From contig NZ_JAIXPP010000129.1 in assembly GCF_027486195.1 (NCBI RefSeq), positions 1 to 64,000 on the forward strand: 64,000 nucleotides of DNA, in the 5' to 3' direction. The notes below the pieces were generated by a model that did not search any database, was not told the DNA's origin, and saw only the letters and a program-made list of their open reading frames with translations. Source of the stretch: Novosphingobium sp. (lineage in GTDB: Bacteria > Pseudomonadota > Alphaproteobacteria > Sphingomonadales > Sphingomonadaceae). Shown piece after piece: positions 24,816 to 32,244 of this stretch (positions within the stretch are counted from its first letter, which is position 1; every line of letters begins with the position of its first letter). Position numbers and translations under genes: made by a program.

Positions 24816-26291
24816 ATGACCATTCGCCCGTTTCGCGCGTTCCTGCTGGCTGCCGGGGCTGGCGGCCTCGTGCTCGCAGGGCCTGCCGTGCCGATTTCGC
24901 GTGCAGACGCGCAAGGCACTGTCGCCACGATCAGCGCGGCGGACAAGACGCAAGGTGCCAAGGCCCATCCGCAGCTGCTCGCCGAATTCGGCGGTGCCTT
25001 GACGGGGCCGCAGGCGACCTATGTCGAAGGCGTGGGCAAGACGATCGCGTTCCAGTCCGGCCTCGGCAATGCGCGCAGCGATTTTACCGTCACGCTGCTC
25101 AATTCGCCCGTCAATAATGCCTTCGCCATCCCCGGCGGCTACGTCTACGTCACGCGCCAGCTCGTCGCACTGATGAACAACGAGGCGGAGCTTGCCGGCG
25201 TGCTCGGCCACGAAGTCGGCCATGTCGCTGCCCGACATTCGCAGAAGCGCGAAAGTGCCGCGACGCGCAACAGCATCCTCGGGGTGCTCGGCTCGGTCCT
25301 TGCTGGCGCGGTGCTGGGCAATTCGGCGCTCGGCCAGCTCGGGCAGAAGATTTTCTCCACCGGCAGCCAGCTCCTCACCCTGCGCTATTCGCGCGGGCAG
25401 GAAAGCGAGGCAGATGCACTTGGCGTCACCTACCTCAAACGCGCCGGGTATGATCCGCGCGCGATGAGTTCGGTGCTGCGCAGCCTCGCCCAGCAGACGG
25501 CGCTCGATGCCCAGCTCACCGGCACCACCGACAAGGTGCCGGAATGGGCGAGCACCCACCCCGATCCCGCCTCGCGCGTCAAGGCAGCGCTGGCGCTGGC
25601 CGGGACTAATGCGCGCGGCACGACCAATCGCGATCTCTTCCTCACCCGCGTCGAGGGCATCACGTATGGCGATGATCCCAAGCAGGGCGTGGTCGATGGG
25701 CGCAAGTTCCTCCATCCCGGTTTCCGCATGAGCTTCCAGGCGCCGCAGGGCTTCTACCTCGTCAACGGCACCCGTTCGGTTGCGATCAGCGGCCAATCGG
25801 GGAAGGGCGAGATGTCCACGGCGCCCTACTCGGGCAACCTCGATGCCTATGTCCGTGCGGTCTTTGCGGGCCTTTCAGACCAGCAGCGCATCGCGCCGGA
25901 CGAGGTTCGCACAACCACAGTCAACGGCATCCCGGCGGCCTATGGCATGACCCGCGTCAACACCGGCGAGGGCGCGCGTGACGTCGTTGTGTTCGCTTAT
26001 GCATGGGGGCCGGGCCAGGCGTTCCACTTCACCACGATCAGCGCGGCCGGGCAGGCCGGCGCGTTCGACCCGATGTTTTCCTCGATGCGGCGGATCACCA
26101 TTGGCGAGGCGGGCGCAGTGCGCGCGCGGCGGCTCACGGTGGTGACCGTGAAGAAGGGCGATACGGTGCAATCGCTGGCCCGCCGGATGGCCTACGATGA
26201 TCGGCAACTGGACCGGTTTCTGGTCCTCAACGCGCTCGATGCGGCAAGCCCGCTTGTCCCCGGAGCACGGGTCAAGCTGATCGTCTATTGA
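24816..26291 (+). CDS. Exported M48-family metalloprotease with C-terminal LysM-like region
   Basis: A 491-residue protein with a signal peptide (FLLAAGAGGLVLAGPAVP, residues about 8-25). The M48 zinc site is GVLGHEVGHVAARHSQ (HExxH), with the third ligand expected in RGQESEADALG. Family features FAIPGGYVYVTRQL and TLRYSRGQE are also present. The C-terminus (TVKKGDTVQSLARR to PGARVKLIVY) resembles a LysM peptidoglycan-binding repeat. It is likely a periplasmic quality-control protease related to BepA/LoiP. AGGGGAG ends 6 nt before ATG 24816. A strong terminator follows. Confidence 0.93.
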   Translation: MTIRPFRAFLLAAGAGGLVLAGPAVPISRADAQGTVATISAADKTQGAKAHPQLLAEFGGALTGPQATYVEGVGKTIAFQSGLGNARSDFTVTLLNSPVNNAFAIPGGYVYVTRQLVALMNNEAELAGVLGHEVGHVAARHSQKRESAATRNSILGVLGSVLAGAVLGNSALGQLGQKIFSTGSQLLTLRYSRGQESEADALGVTYLKRAGYDPRAMSSVLRSLAQQTALDAQLTGTTDKVPEWASTHPDPASRVKAALALAGTNARGTTNRDLFLTRVEGITYGDDPKQGVVDGRKFLHPGFRMSFQAPQGFYLVNGTRSVAISGQSGKGEMSTAPYSGNLDAYVRAVFAGLSDQQRIAPDEVRTTTVNGIPAAYGMTRVNTGEGARDVVVFAYAWGPGQAFHFTTISAAGQAGAFDPMFSSMRRITIGEAGAVRARRLTVVTVKKGDTVQSLARRMAYDDRQLDRFLVLNALDAASPLVPGARVKLIVY

Positions 26292-26299
26292 TCCCGCGC

Positions 26300-26339
26300 G
26301 CAAAAGGGCGGGCGTGGTCAGCCACGCCCGCCCTTTTGC
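26300..26339. terminator. Strong bidirectional terminator
   Basis: GCAAAAGGGCGGGCGTGG pairs perfectly over 18 bp with CCACGCCCGCCCTTTTGC around a 4-base TCAG loop. The A4/T4 ends of the stem give a short T-run on both strands. It sits between the convergent M48 protease and Flp pilin genes and can serve both. Confidence 0.9.
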
Positions 26340-26363
26340 AATCTTGAAGGCGGAAGCCTGCGC

Positions 26364-26552
26364 TTAGAACGGGCCCTTGCCGTCCTGCGCATTGTTCAGC
26401 TTGGTCGAGACCTGCGTGAAAGTGTTCGAAAGCGAATTGCCTAGTGCGCCCATGGCGACCACGGCCCCCGTGGCGACAAGCGCGGCAATCAGGCCATATT
26501 CGATGGCGGTAGCGCCGCTCTGGTCGGACATGAGATTGCGGAAAAGGGTCAT
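26364..26552 (-). CDS. flp: Flp family type IVb pilin (copy 1)
   Basis: A 62-residue pilin precursor. After a short basic leader it has the class IVb processing and hydrophobic motif GATAIEYGLIAALVATG, with the Glu-Tyr pair usual in Flp pilins. The mature tail is polar and ends GKGPF. The last 27 residues are identical to those of copy 2 at 26866-27054. Flp pilins polymerise into adhesive pili when exported by a Tad system; no tad/cpa genes lie in the window. The start at ATG 26552 gives a leader like that of copy 2. Confidence 0.92.
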   Translation of the reverse strand: MTLFRNLMSDQSGATAIEYGLIAALVATGAVVAMGALGNSLSNTFTQVSTKLNNAQDGKGPF

Positions 26553-26865
26553 GGCGAGAAGTGCTCCAGCAGGCAGTACGACAATCTGTTCGTCTGAACC
26601 CGCTTCACCGACCACCGGCTAATGACCAGACTAGGCAAGATTACCGAGGAGGTGCTGACAAATGCTTAAGGGACCGAAAACCCTTTGCTTGGCCAGGTTG
26701 CGGCGGACGCGCGCCGTCTCCCGCATGCGGCCCGCCATGCGCTGCATACACTGTAAAGTAATCCGGCATTCCCAACACGGAAGATAACCCGCTCCGACAA
26801 GCGAAGAAGGGGGCGTGGATAACCACACCCCCGACTTCATTGCCAAATCCGAAAACCGCGCGCGG
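26553..26865. other. Intergenic region between two Flp pilin genes
   Basis: About 310 bp with no credible gene. It must hold the promoter of pilin copy 1 (minus strand) and the 3' end of copy 2. The latter shows a stem (26803-26838): GGGGGCGTGG and CCACACCCCC around ATAA, with one mismatch and outer GAAG/CTTC pairing. No sigma factor motif is clear to me. The overlapping frames here are shifted readings of the pilin genes. Confidence 0.6.
26803..26838 (-). terminator. Probable terminator of pilin copy 2
   Basis: An inverted repeat with a 10-bp arm (one C/A mismatch), an ATAA loop and an extra 4-bp outer stem lies 28 bp beyond the stop of the minus-strand pilin. It lacks a strong T-run, so it may act as a weak terminator or as 3' mRNA protection. 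Confidence 0.5.
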
Positions 26866-27054
26866 TTAGAACGGACCCTTGCCGTCCTGCGCGTTGTTAA
26901 GCTTGGTCGAAACCTGCGTGAAGGTGTTCGAGAGCGAGTTGCCCAGAGCGCCCATGGCCGTGATCGCGGCAACCGCGATCAGCGCAGCAATCAGGCCATA
27001 TTCGATGGCTGTGGCAGCTTCTTCATCTTGAATAAGCTTCTTGAAAAGTGTCAT
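26866..27054 (-). CDS. flp: Flp family type IVb pilin (copy 2)
   Basis: A 62-residue pilin precursor closely related to copy 1. The leader MTLFKKLIQDEEAATAIEYG contains the AIEYG processing region, and the hydrophobic helix (LIAALIAVAAITAMGAL) follows. The C-terminal 27 residues match copy 1 exactly, so the pair arose by tandem duplication or has been homogenised. The start is ATG 27054. The protein would be cleaved by a prepilin peptidase and exported by a Tad apparatus encoded elsewhere. Confidence 0.92.
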   Translation of the reverse strand: MTLFKKLIQDEEAATAIEYGLIAALIAVAAITAMGALGNSLSNTFTQVSTKLNNAQDGKGPF

Positions 27055-27267
27055 GCGAATGGTCCTCCACCTGGCAACTTGCGCTGCCGACGTGCTCTTT
27101 CGCTCTTACGACCCCCCGGCCGCACGAAATTGCAGGTGTCAAAATATCCGGCATTCCCTGACAAAACGTAAAGACGCCTTAGCTATTGCTGGGAACAATC
27201 CCGCTGCGATCTGCGGCGTGTCCGGAAAGGTGGTCCAGATGCGCAGCGATGTGCGGCGCAAGCGGGG

Positions 27268-27444
27268 CTATTTCTTGGCTTTGGTGAGATTGGCGTCGAT
27301 CGTGTTGTACATCGTGAAAAGCGAATTCACGAAGGCGCTCATGCCGAAAAACATCGTCATTGCGATCACACCGATGAGCAGGCCATACTCGACGGCAGTG
27401 GCACCCGTGTTGTCCACCAGTGGCTTACGGACAAAGTCCAACAT
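27268..27444 (-). CDS. Divergent Flp-type pilin-like protein
   Basis: A 58-residue protein with a basic leader MLDFVRKPLVDNTGATAVEY, then a hydrophobic segment GLLIGVIAMTMFFGMSAFVN and a short lysine-rich tail. It shares the GATAxEYGL motif with the two pilins but differs in the rest: a bulkier helix with Met and Phe residues. It may be a minor pilin or pseudopilin. ATG 27444 is chosen because it gives a pilin-sized leader; the open frame continues upstream through mutT antisense and is not coding. Confidence 0.82.
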   Translation of the reverse strand: MLDFVRKPLVDNTGATAVEYGLLIGVIAMTMFFGMSAFVNSLFTMYNTIDANLTKAKK

Positions 27445-27507
27445 CAATCGGTTACCCCTGTCCGCGTCTAGGTATATTCTAGGGGAGGCAAGGCTAACAA
27501 AGCATAA

Positions 27508-27951
27508 ATGGAATCCCCGGCCTTGGCAGCGAACCCGACATTGTTGATCGTCGTTGCTCTGGCCCTGCTTGATGGCGCGGACCGGGTGCTGATGCAGCGG
27601 CGGCCCGAAGGCCGCGCACATGGCGGCTTGTGGGAGTTTCCCGGTGGCAAGGTGGAGCCGGGTGAGGGGCCTGCCTCCGCCCTCGTGCGGGAGATCGCGG
27701 AGGAATTGTCGATCACTATCGATGTCGCCGATCTGGCGCCGCTGACGTTCGCCGCGAATTCCGAACAGGAGGGCACCCGGCCGCTGGTGCTCCTGCTTTA
27801 CACCTGCCGATGCTGGGAAGGCGTGCCTGTGCCCGAGGCGGGTGCCGAGCTGCAATGGCTGAATGCCGAGGCGATATCTGCACTTTCCATGCCGCCGCTC
27901 GACGTGCCGCTGGCTGCCGCATTGCAGCGCCACCTAAAAAACCGTCATTAG
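27508..27951 (+). CDS. mutT: Nudix hydrolase, MutT-like 8-oxo-dGTP diphosphatase
   Basis: A 147-residue Nudix protein. The complete Nudix box runs from GGKVEPGEGPASALVREIAE into the following E and L (GX5EX7REUXEEXGU), preceded by the MutT-like VLMQRRPEGRAHGGLWEFPG. It would hydrolyse 8-oxo-dGTP to the monophosphate and so avoid mutations. The start is ATG 27508, 63 bp from the divergent pilin-like gene. tRNA-Arg follows 43 bp downstream. Confidence 0.93.
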   Translation: MESPALAANPTLLIVVALALLDGADRVLMQRRPEGRAHGGLWEFPGGKVEPGEGPASALVREIAEELSITIDVADLAPLTFAANSEQEGTRPLVLLLYTCRCWEGVPVPEAGAELQWLNAEAISALSMPPLDVPLAAALQRHLKNRH

Positions 27952-27994
27952 GGGTTGCCAAGCCCGGGAGGCGGCTATAGAGGCGCGCTTCCAC

Positions 27995-28071
27995 GCACCC
28001 GTAGCTCAGCTGGATAGAGCATCAGACTACGAATCTGAGGGTCGGGCGTTCGAATCGCTCCGGGTGCACCA
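27995..28071 (+). tRNA. tRNA-Arg (anticodon ACG)
   Basis: A 77-nt cloverleaf. The acceptor stem GCACCCG pairs with CGGGTGC, then discriminator A and an encoded CCA. The D arm is GCTCAGCTGGATAGAGC, the anticodon stem TCAGA/TCTGA holds loop CTACGAA with anticodon ACG at 28023+6 (28029-28031), and the T loop is TTCGAAT. It reads CGN arginine codons, with A34 expected to be edited to inosine. Confidence 0.97.
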
Positions 28072-28295
28072 TTTCCCTAAATCGCTGGATTTCGCGCGGC
28101 TTTGCAGCAACCATGCCGTGCGCGGGGCTGCGTCGGAATACCGCTCGAATAGGTATACGAAAGCGGCGGCGCCAAGCCTTGCCCGTTGCGGATTTCAGGC
28201 ACTTGGTCCTATAGCGGCGCTTGTGGCGCTCCCCTTGGACGGGCTGCTGCCATGACATGTGCCCTCCCCAGGCTGCCAGACAAGGAACCACCGCA

Positions 28296-29432
28296 TTGGC
28301 CCAGTCCGCCAAGCCGCGCGTAACCAAAGCGACAAAGTCGCCGGCTGCGCCCAAAGCCGCTCTCGCTGCGGCAAGCCCAGTCCCTCCGGCCATTGCGCCC
28401 GAAGATGAAGCCACCTTCGCGCTGCGCAGCCTCCAGCAGGCCCACGCCAACAACAAGCGCTTCGACGCGAGCGATGAGGAACTGCTCCACTTCTACGAAC
28501 AGATGGTGCTGATTCGCCGCTTCGAGGAAAAGGCCGGCCAACTCTATGGCCTCGGCCTCATCGGCGGCTTCTGCCACCTCTATATCGGGCAGGAAGCGGT
28601 GGCCGTCGGCCTGCAGTCGGCGCTGAAAGAGGGCCACGACAGCGTTATCACCGGCTACCGCGATCACGGCCACATGCTGGCCTACGGCATCGATCCCAAG
28701 GTGATCATGGCCGAACTTACCGGGCGCGGCGCGGGCATCAGCCGGGGCAAGGGCGGCTCGATGCACATGTTCTCGACCGACCACAAGTTCTACGGCGGAC
28801 ATGGCATCGTCGGCGCGCAGGTGCCGCTCGGCGCGGGCCTTGCCTTTGCGCACAAGTATCGCGGCGATGGCGGCGTCTGCATGGCCTATTTCGGCGATGG
28901 CGCGGCCAACCAGGGCCAGGTCTACGAAACCTTCAACATGGCCGCCCTGTGGCAGTTTCCCATCGTCTTCGTCGTTGAAAACAACGGCTATGCCATGGGC
29001 ACCGCGGTCAAGCGCGGCTCGGCTGAAACGCACTTCCACCGCCGCGGCACCGGTTTCCGCATCCCCGGCATGGACGTCAACGGCATGGACGTGCTCGAAG
29101 TGCGCGCCGCTGCCGAAGTTGCGCTCGAATATGTCCGTGGTGGCAATGGGCCGGTGCTGATGGAGCTCAACACCTATCGCTATCGCGGTCACTCGATGTC
29201 GGACCCGGCGAAGTACCGCAGCCGCGAGGAAGTGCAGGAGATGCGCGACCACCACGATCCGATCGAGGGCGCCAAGCAGGACTTGCTGCGCCGCGGCGTG
29301 ACCGAGGACGCGATCAAGGCCATCGACAAGAAGATCCGCCAGATCGTCGCCGAAGCTGCCGATTTTGCCGAAAGCTCGCCCGAACCGGCGCCCGCCGAAC
29401 TCTATACCGACGTGCTGGTGGGGACCTACTGA
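28296..29432 (+). CDS. pdhA: Pyruvate dehydrogenase E1 component, alpha subunit
   Basis: A 378-residue thiamine-diphosphate enzyme subunit that, with PdhB, decarboxylates pyruvate and passes the acetyl group to lipoamide. The N-terminus is Lys/Ala-rich. The core shows FYEQMVLIRRFEEKA, GHGIVGAQVPLGAGLAFA, the ThDP motif running from YFGDGAANQG to VVENNGYAMGT, and YRYRGHSMSDPAKYR. I choose TTG 28296 because AAGGAA lies 8 nt upstream; an in-frame ATG at 28257 has no clear Shine-Dalgarno. pdhB follows after 1 bp. Confidence 0.95.
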   Translation: MAQSAKPRVTKATKSPAAPKAALAAASPVPPAIAPEDEATFALRSLQQAHANNKRFDASDEELLHFYEQMVLIRRFEEKAGQLYGLGLIGGFCHLYIGQEAVAVGLQSALKEGHDSVITGYRDHGHMLAYGIDPKVIMAELTGRGAGISRGKGGSMHMFSTDHKFYGGHGIVGAQVPLGAGLAFAHKYRGDGGVCMAYFGDGAANQGQVYETFNMAALWQFPIVFVVENNGYAMGTAVKRGSAETHFHRRGTGFRIPGMDVNGMDVLEVRAAAEVALEYVRGGNGPVLMELNTYRYRGHSMSDPAKYRSREEVQEMRDHHDPIEGAKQDLLRRGVTEDAIKAIDKKIRQIVAEAADFAESSPEPAPAELYTDVLVGTY

Positions 29433-29433
29433 C

Positions 29434-30792
29434 ATGGCGATTGATCTCAAGATGCCCGCGCTTTCCCCGACGATGGAGGAAGGCACCCTCGCCAAATGGC
29501 TGGTAAAGCCCGGTGACACGGTGAAGTCCGGCGACATTCTCGCCGAGATTGAGACCGACAAGGCGACGATGGAATTCGAAGCGGTCGATGAAGGCGTGAT
29601 CGGCGCGCTCATGGTGGCCGAAGGCACCGAAGGCGTGAAGGTCGGCACCGTGATTGCCACGATTACCGGCGATGACGAACCGGCTGCGCCCGCACCCGCT
29701 TCGGCGCCAGCCCCGGCTCCGGCCCCTGCGCCGGTCGTGGCCGCACCGCCGCCGCCGCCAGCGCGAGTCGCTGCTCCGGCTCCCGTCGCCGCAGTCCCCG
29801 CCGGGACCGCCATGACCTCAACCACAGTCCGCGAAGCCTTGCGCGATGCGATGGCCGAGGAAATGCGCGCCGACGACCGCGTCTTCGTGATGGGCGAGGA
29901 AGTCGCCGAATACCAGGGCGCCTACAAGGTCACGCAGGGCCTGCTCGAGGAATTCGGCCCCCGCCGCGTGATCGATACGCCGATCACCGAGTATGGCTTT
30001 GCCGGTATCGGCACGGGCGCTGCCATGGGCGGTCTGCGCCCGATCATCGAATTCATGACGTTCAACTTCGCCATGCAGGCGATCGATCACATCATCAATT
30101 CGGCAGCCAAGACCAACTACATGTCCGGCGGCCAGATGCGCTGCCCCATCGTGTTCCGCGGCCCCAACGGCGCCGCTGCCCGCGTCGGCGCGCAGCACAG
30201 CCAGAACTATGCGCCGTGGTACGCCTCGGTCCCCGGCCTGATCGTCATCGCGCCCTATGACGCGGCGGATGCCAAGGGCCTGCTCAAGTCCGCCATCCGC
30301 AGCCCCGATCCGGTCGTCTTCCTCGAAAACGAGCTGGTCTATGGCCGCGCTTTCGATGTGCCGCAGCTGGATGATTACACCGTCCCCATCGGCAAGGCGC
30401 GCACCATGCGCGCGGGCCGCGATGTCACCATCGTGACCTACTCGATCGGCGTTGCCCTTGCGCTCGACGCTGCCGAGAAGCTCGCCGCCGAAGGCATCGA
30501 GGCCGAAGTGCTCGATTTGCGGACGCTGCGCCCGCTCGACAAGGCGGCCGTGCTCGAAAGCCTGGCGCGCACCAACCGCATGGTCGTGGTCGAGGAAGGC
30601 TTCCCGGTTTGCTCGATTGCTTCGGAAATCATCAGCATCGTGATGGAAGAGGGCTTTGACCACCTCGACGCTCCGGTCCTGCGCGTCTGCAACGAAGACG
30701 TGCCGCTGCCTTACGCCGCCAACCTCGAAAAGCTTGCGCTGGTCGATACCGCGCGGGTGATCGCGGCGGTCAAGAAGGTCTGCTACCGCTGA
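29434..30792 (+). CDS. pdhB: Pyruvate dehydrogenase E1 component, beta subunit with N-terminal lipoyl domain
   Basis: A 452-residue protein in three parts. A lipoyl domain (residues about 1-78) carries the lipoylated lysine in ETDKATMEF (K43). A flexible Pro/Ala linker covers about 80-125. The E1-beta domain (about 128-452) has VFVMGEEVAEYQGAYKVTQG, ITEYGFAGIGTGAA and LRTLRPLDKAAV. E1-beta with its own lipoyl domain is a known alphaproteobacterial architecture and gives the complex extra swinging arms. ATG 29434 starts the lipoyl domain cleanly. lipA at 39997, which makes the lipoyl cofactor, is also in the window. Confidence 0.97.
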   Translation: MAIDLKMPALSPTMEEGTLAKWLVKPGDTVKSGDILAEIETDKATMEFEAVDEGVIGALMVAEGTEGVKVGTVIATITGDDEPAAPAPASAPAPAPAPAPVVAAPPPPPARVAAPAPVAAVPAGTAMTSTTVREALRDAMAEEMRADDRVFVMGEEVAEYQGAYKVTQGLLEEFGPRRVIDTPITEYGFAGIGTGAAMGGLRPIIEFMTFNFAMQAIDHIINSAAKTNYMSGGQMRCPIVFRGPNGAAARVGAQHSQNYAPWYASVPGLIVIAPYDAADAKGLLKSAIRSPDPVVFLENELVYGRAFDVPQLDDYTVPIGKARTMRAGRDVTIVTYSIGVALALDAAEKLAAEGIEAEVLDLRTLRPLDKAAVLESLARTNRMVVVEEGFPVCSIASEIISIVMEEGFDHLDAPVLRVCNEDVPLPYAANLEKLALVDTARVIAAVKKVCYR

Positions 30793-30796
30793 TCTG

Positions 30797-31393
30797 ATGG
30801 AGCCTGCTCGCAGTCCAAGCGGTGGGGCCGAGATCGAGCTCAGCCCTCCTGAGCGGCTCGCGGTGCTCTACGCGCCGCGCCGCCTTCAGGCGCTGTGGGA
30901 AGGCTTTCTCCTGCTCGACTGGCGGCTTGCCGATGCCGCGCGGGAAGGCCGTGATCCGCTGATGATCCAGCTGCGCCTGGCCTGGTGGCGTGACCGGTTC
31001 GAGCAGCCGGCCAATGCGTGGCCGCTGGGCGAACCGCTGCTGGCACTCCTCCACGCGTGGGACAGCGAGCGCCCGGCGCTCCGCGCGCTCGTCGATGGCT
31101 GGGAAGCCCGGATCGTCGGCGAAGATGGCGGCGCGGAGCTCGGCAAGGCGCGGATCGAGGCGGTTTGCGCACTCGCGCGGCTAAGCGGCGTGCGTCCGGA
31201 CGATGCGGTCCGCCGCGCCGCTGCCGAATGGCTGGGCCTTGAACCGGAAAGCACGTCCGCGCCGATCCTGCCCGGGCCACTGCGCCCGCTGGTGATTCTG
31301 CGCGGCATGGCCCTGCGCGAAGCGACGGGGCGCCCCGGTGGCCCCTTGCGCGATTTCCTCGCGATCCTCCGTCTCGGTTTATTCGGGCGCTGA
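30797..31393 (+). CDS. Short squalene/phytoene-synthase-like protein
   Basis: A 198-residue Ala/Leu/Arg-rich helical protein starting 4 bp after pdhB, so probably in the same transcript. The region LYAPRRLQALWEGFLLLDWR and QLRLAWWRDRFEQ resembles the entry helices of squalene/phytoene synthase family proteins, which also have the LQWWRDAL-type motif. The aspartate-rich catalytic motifs DxxxD are missing, and the protein is about 90 residues short of the enzymes. It may be a non-catalytic relative, like the NDUFAF6 assembly-factor group, or a decayed member. Moderate certainty. Confidence 0.7.
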   Translation: MEPARSPSGGAEIELSPPERLAVLYAPRRLQALWEGFLLLDWRLADAAREGRDPLMIQLRLAWWRDRFEQPANAWPLGEPLLALLHAWDSERPALRALVDGWEARIVGEDGGAELGKARIEAVCALARLSGVRPDDAVRRAAAEWLGLEPESTSAPILPGPLRPLVILRGMALREATGRPGGPLRDFLAILRLGLFGR

Positions 31394-31479
31394 AACTCTA
31401 ACCAAAATGGCAGGGCTTGCCTCTGCCGCTGGCGCGTCATGCCGCCTATCCTGGGCTCTGTTCCTTGGGAGGGCCCGGC

Positions 31480-31944
31480 ATGAACCGAATGCTCATAGGC
31501 GCGCTTGGCCCGCTGTTGCTCGTGGCCTCGGGCCTTTTCTGGTGGCAGGGCCGCGCCGCTGTTACGCCGCCCGCCGCCCCCAGCCACCTCGCGCTCGCCT
31601 CCGCCGCTGCGGCGGATGAGGAACTTCCCGATTCCGATGCAGGCGATGCGGTCGGTCCCGGCCTCCCCGAAGCCAGCGAGCAAAGCCGCGAGGCGAAGCG
31701 CTTCGACCGGCTCGACAAGAACCGCGACGGCAAGATCACCCGCACCGAAATGGTCAGTCCACGAATCAAGGATTTCCGAAAGCTCGATGTCGATGGCAAC
31801 AACCTGTTGACCTTCGACGAATGGTCAGTCGCCACCGACAACCGCTTCAAGGGTGCGGACAAGAACGGGGATGGTAGCCTCAGCCGCGAGGAATTCGCGA
31901 CGACCAAGCCGAAGAAACCGAAGAAGCCCGCCTGCAAGTGCTGA
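31480..31944 (+). CDS. EF-hand calcium-binding protein, membrane-anchored or exported
   Basis: A 154-residue protein with an N-terminal hydrophobic segment (LIGALGPLLLVASGLFWW), either signal peptide or anchor. Three EF-hand loops follow in the C-terminal half: DKNRDGKITRTE, DVDGNNLLTFDE and DKNGDGSLSREE. The end is Lys/Pro/Cys-rich (KKPKKPACKC). It probably binds Ca2+ in the periplasm. ATG 31480 is preceded by TTGGGAGGG. Exact role unknown. Confidence 0.87.
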   Translation: MNRMLIGALGPLLLVASGLFWWQGRAAVTPPAAPSHLALASAAAADEELPDSDAGDAVGPGLPEASEQSREAKRFDRLDKNRDGKITRTEMVSPRIKDFRKLDVDGNNLLTFDEWSVATDNRFKGADKNGDGSLSREEFATTKPKKPKKPACKC

Positions 31945-32244
31945 AAAAGAAGGGGTTTCGCGCAGAGACGCAGAGGAAGCAGAGATCGCAGAGAGAAAGA
32001 CAAGCAGGCAGGAAAGCGGCCGCGTTCGCGGAATTCCAAACAGTACCAGGCACAAATGACCTTACGCTTATCACTTTCCGTCACCCCGTGCTTGACACAG
32101 GGTTGGGCAGTTCTTCTGGCGCGGCGCCAAAGAGAAAGCCACGGCCCGGATCAAGTCCGGGCCGACGATACCGAGTGATGTCATCTTGTCTGGCACAACG
32201 TCTTTGCGCCCTCTTTTTCCTCCGCGTCCCTGCGCGAAACCCTT
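31945..32244. repeat. Nested inverted-repeat intergenic element
   Basis: This 300-bp gap has no gene. Outer arms: AGAAGGGGTTTCGCGCAGAG and following bases (about 31950-31982) match, with few changes, the reverse complement of about 32215-32247, which reads AGAAGGGTTTCGCGCAGGGA. Inner arms: CGTCACCCCGTGCTTGACAC (32079 onwards) matches the inverse of 32143-32167, whose core GGCCCGGA-TCAAG-TCCGGGCC is itself a perfect hairpin. Such modules look like the REP/RUP-type repeats spread in sphingomonad genomes. The right outer arm reaches the trmFO stop codon. It lies between convergent genes and may act in termination. Confidence 0.75.

Noticed and set aside
27445..27933. Upstream extension of the third pilin-like gene to 221 residues
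   Set aside because: It runs antisense through mutT; pilin leaders are short and the ATG at 27444 fits.
27995..28071. tRNA-Arg as an integration site
   Set aside because: No duplicated tRNA 3' end and no integrase next to it; the neighbours are core genes.
28149..28167. GGTATACG half-site upstream of pdhA
   Set aside because: Only one half resembles the LacI palindrome; the other half does not match.
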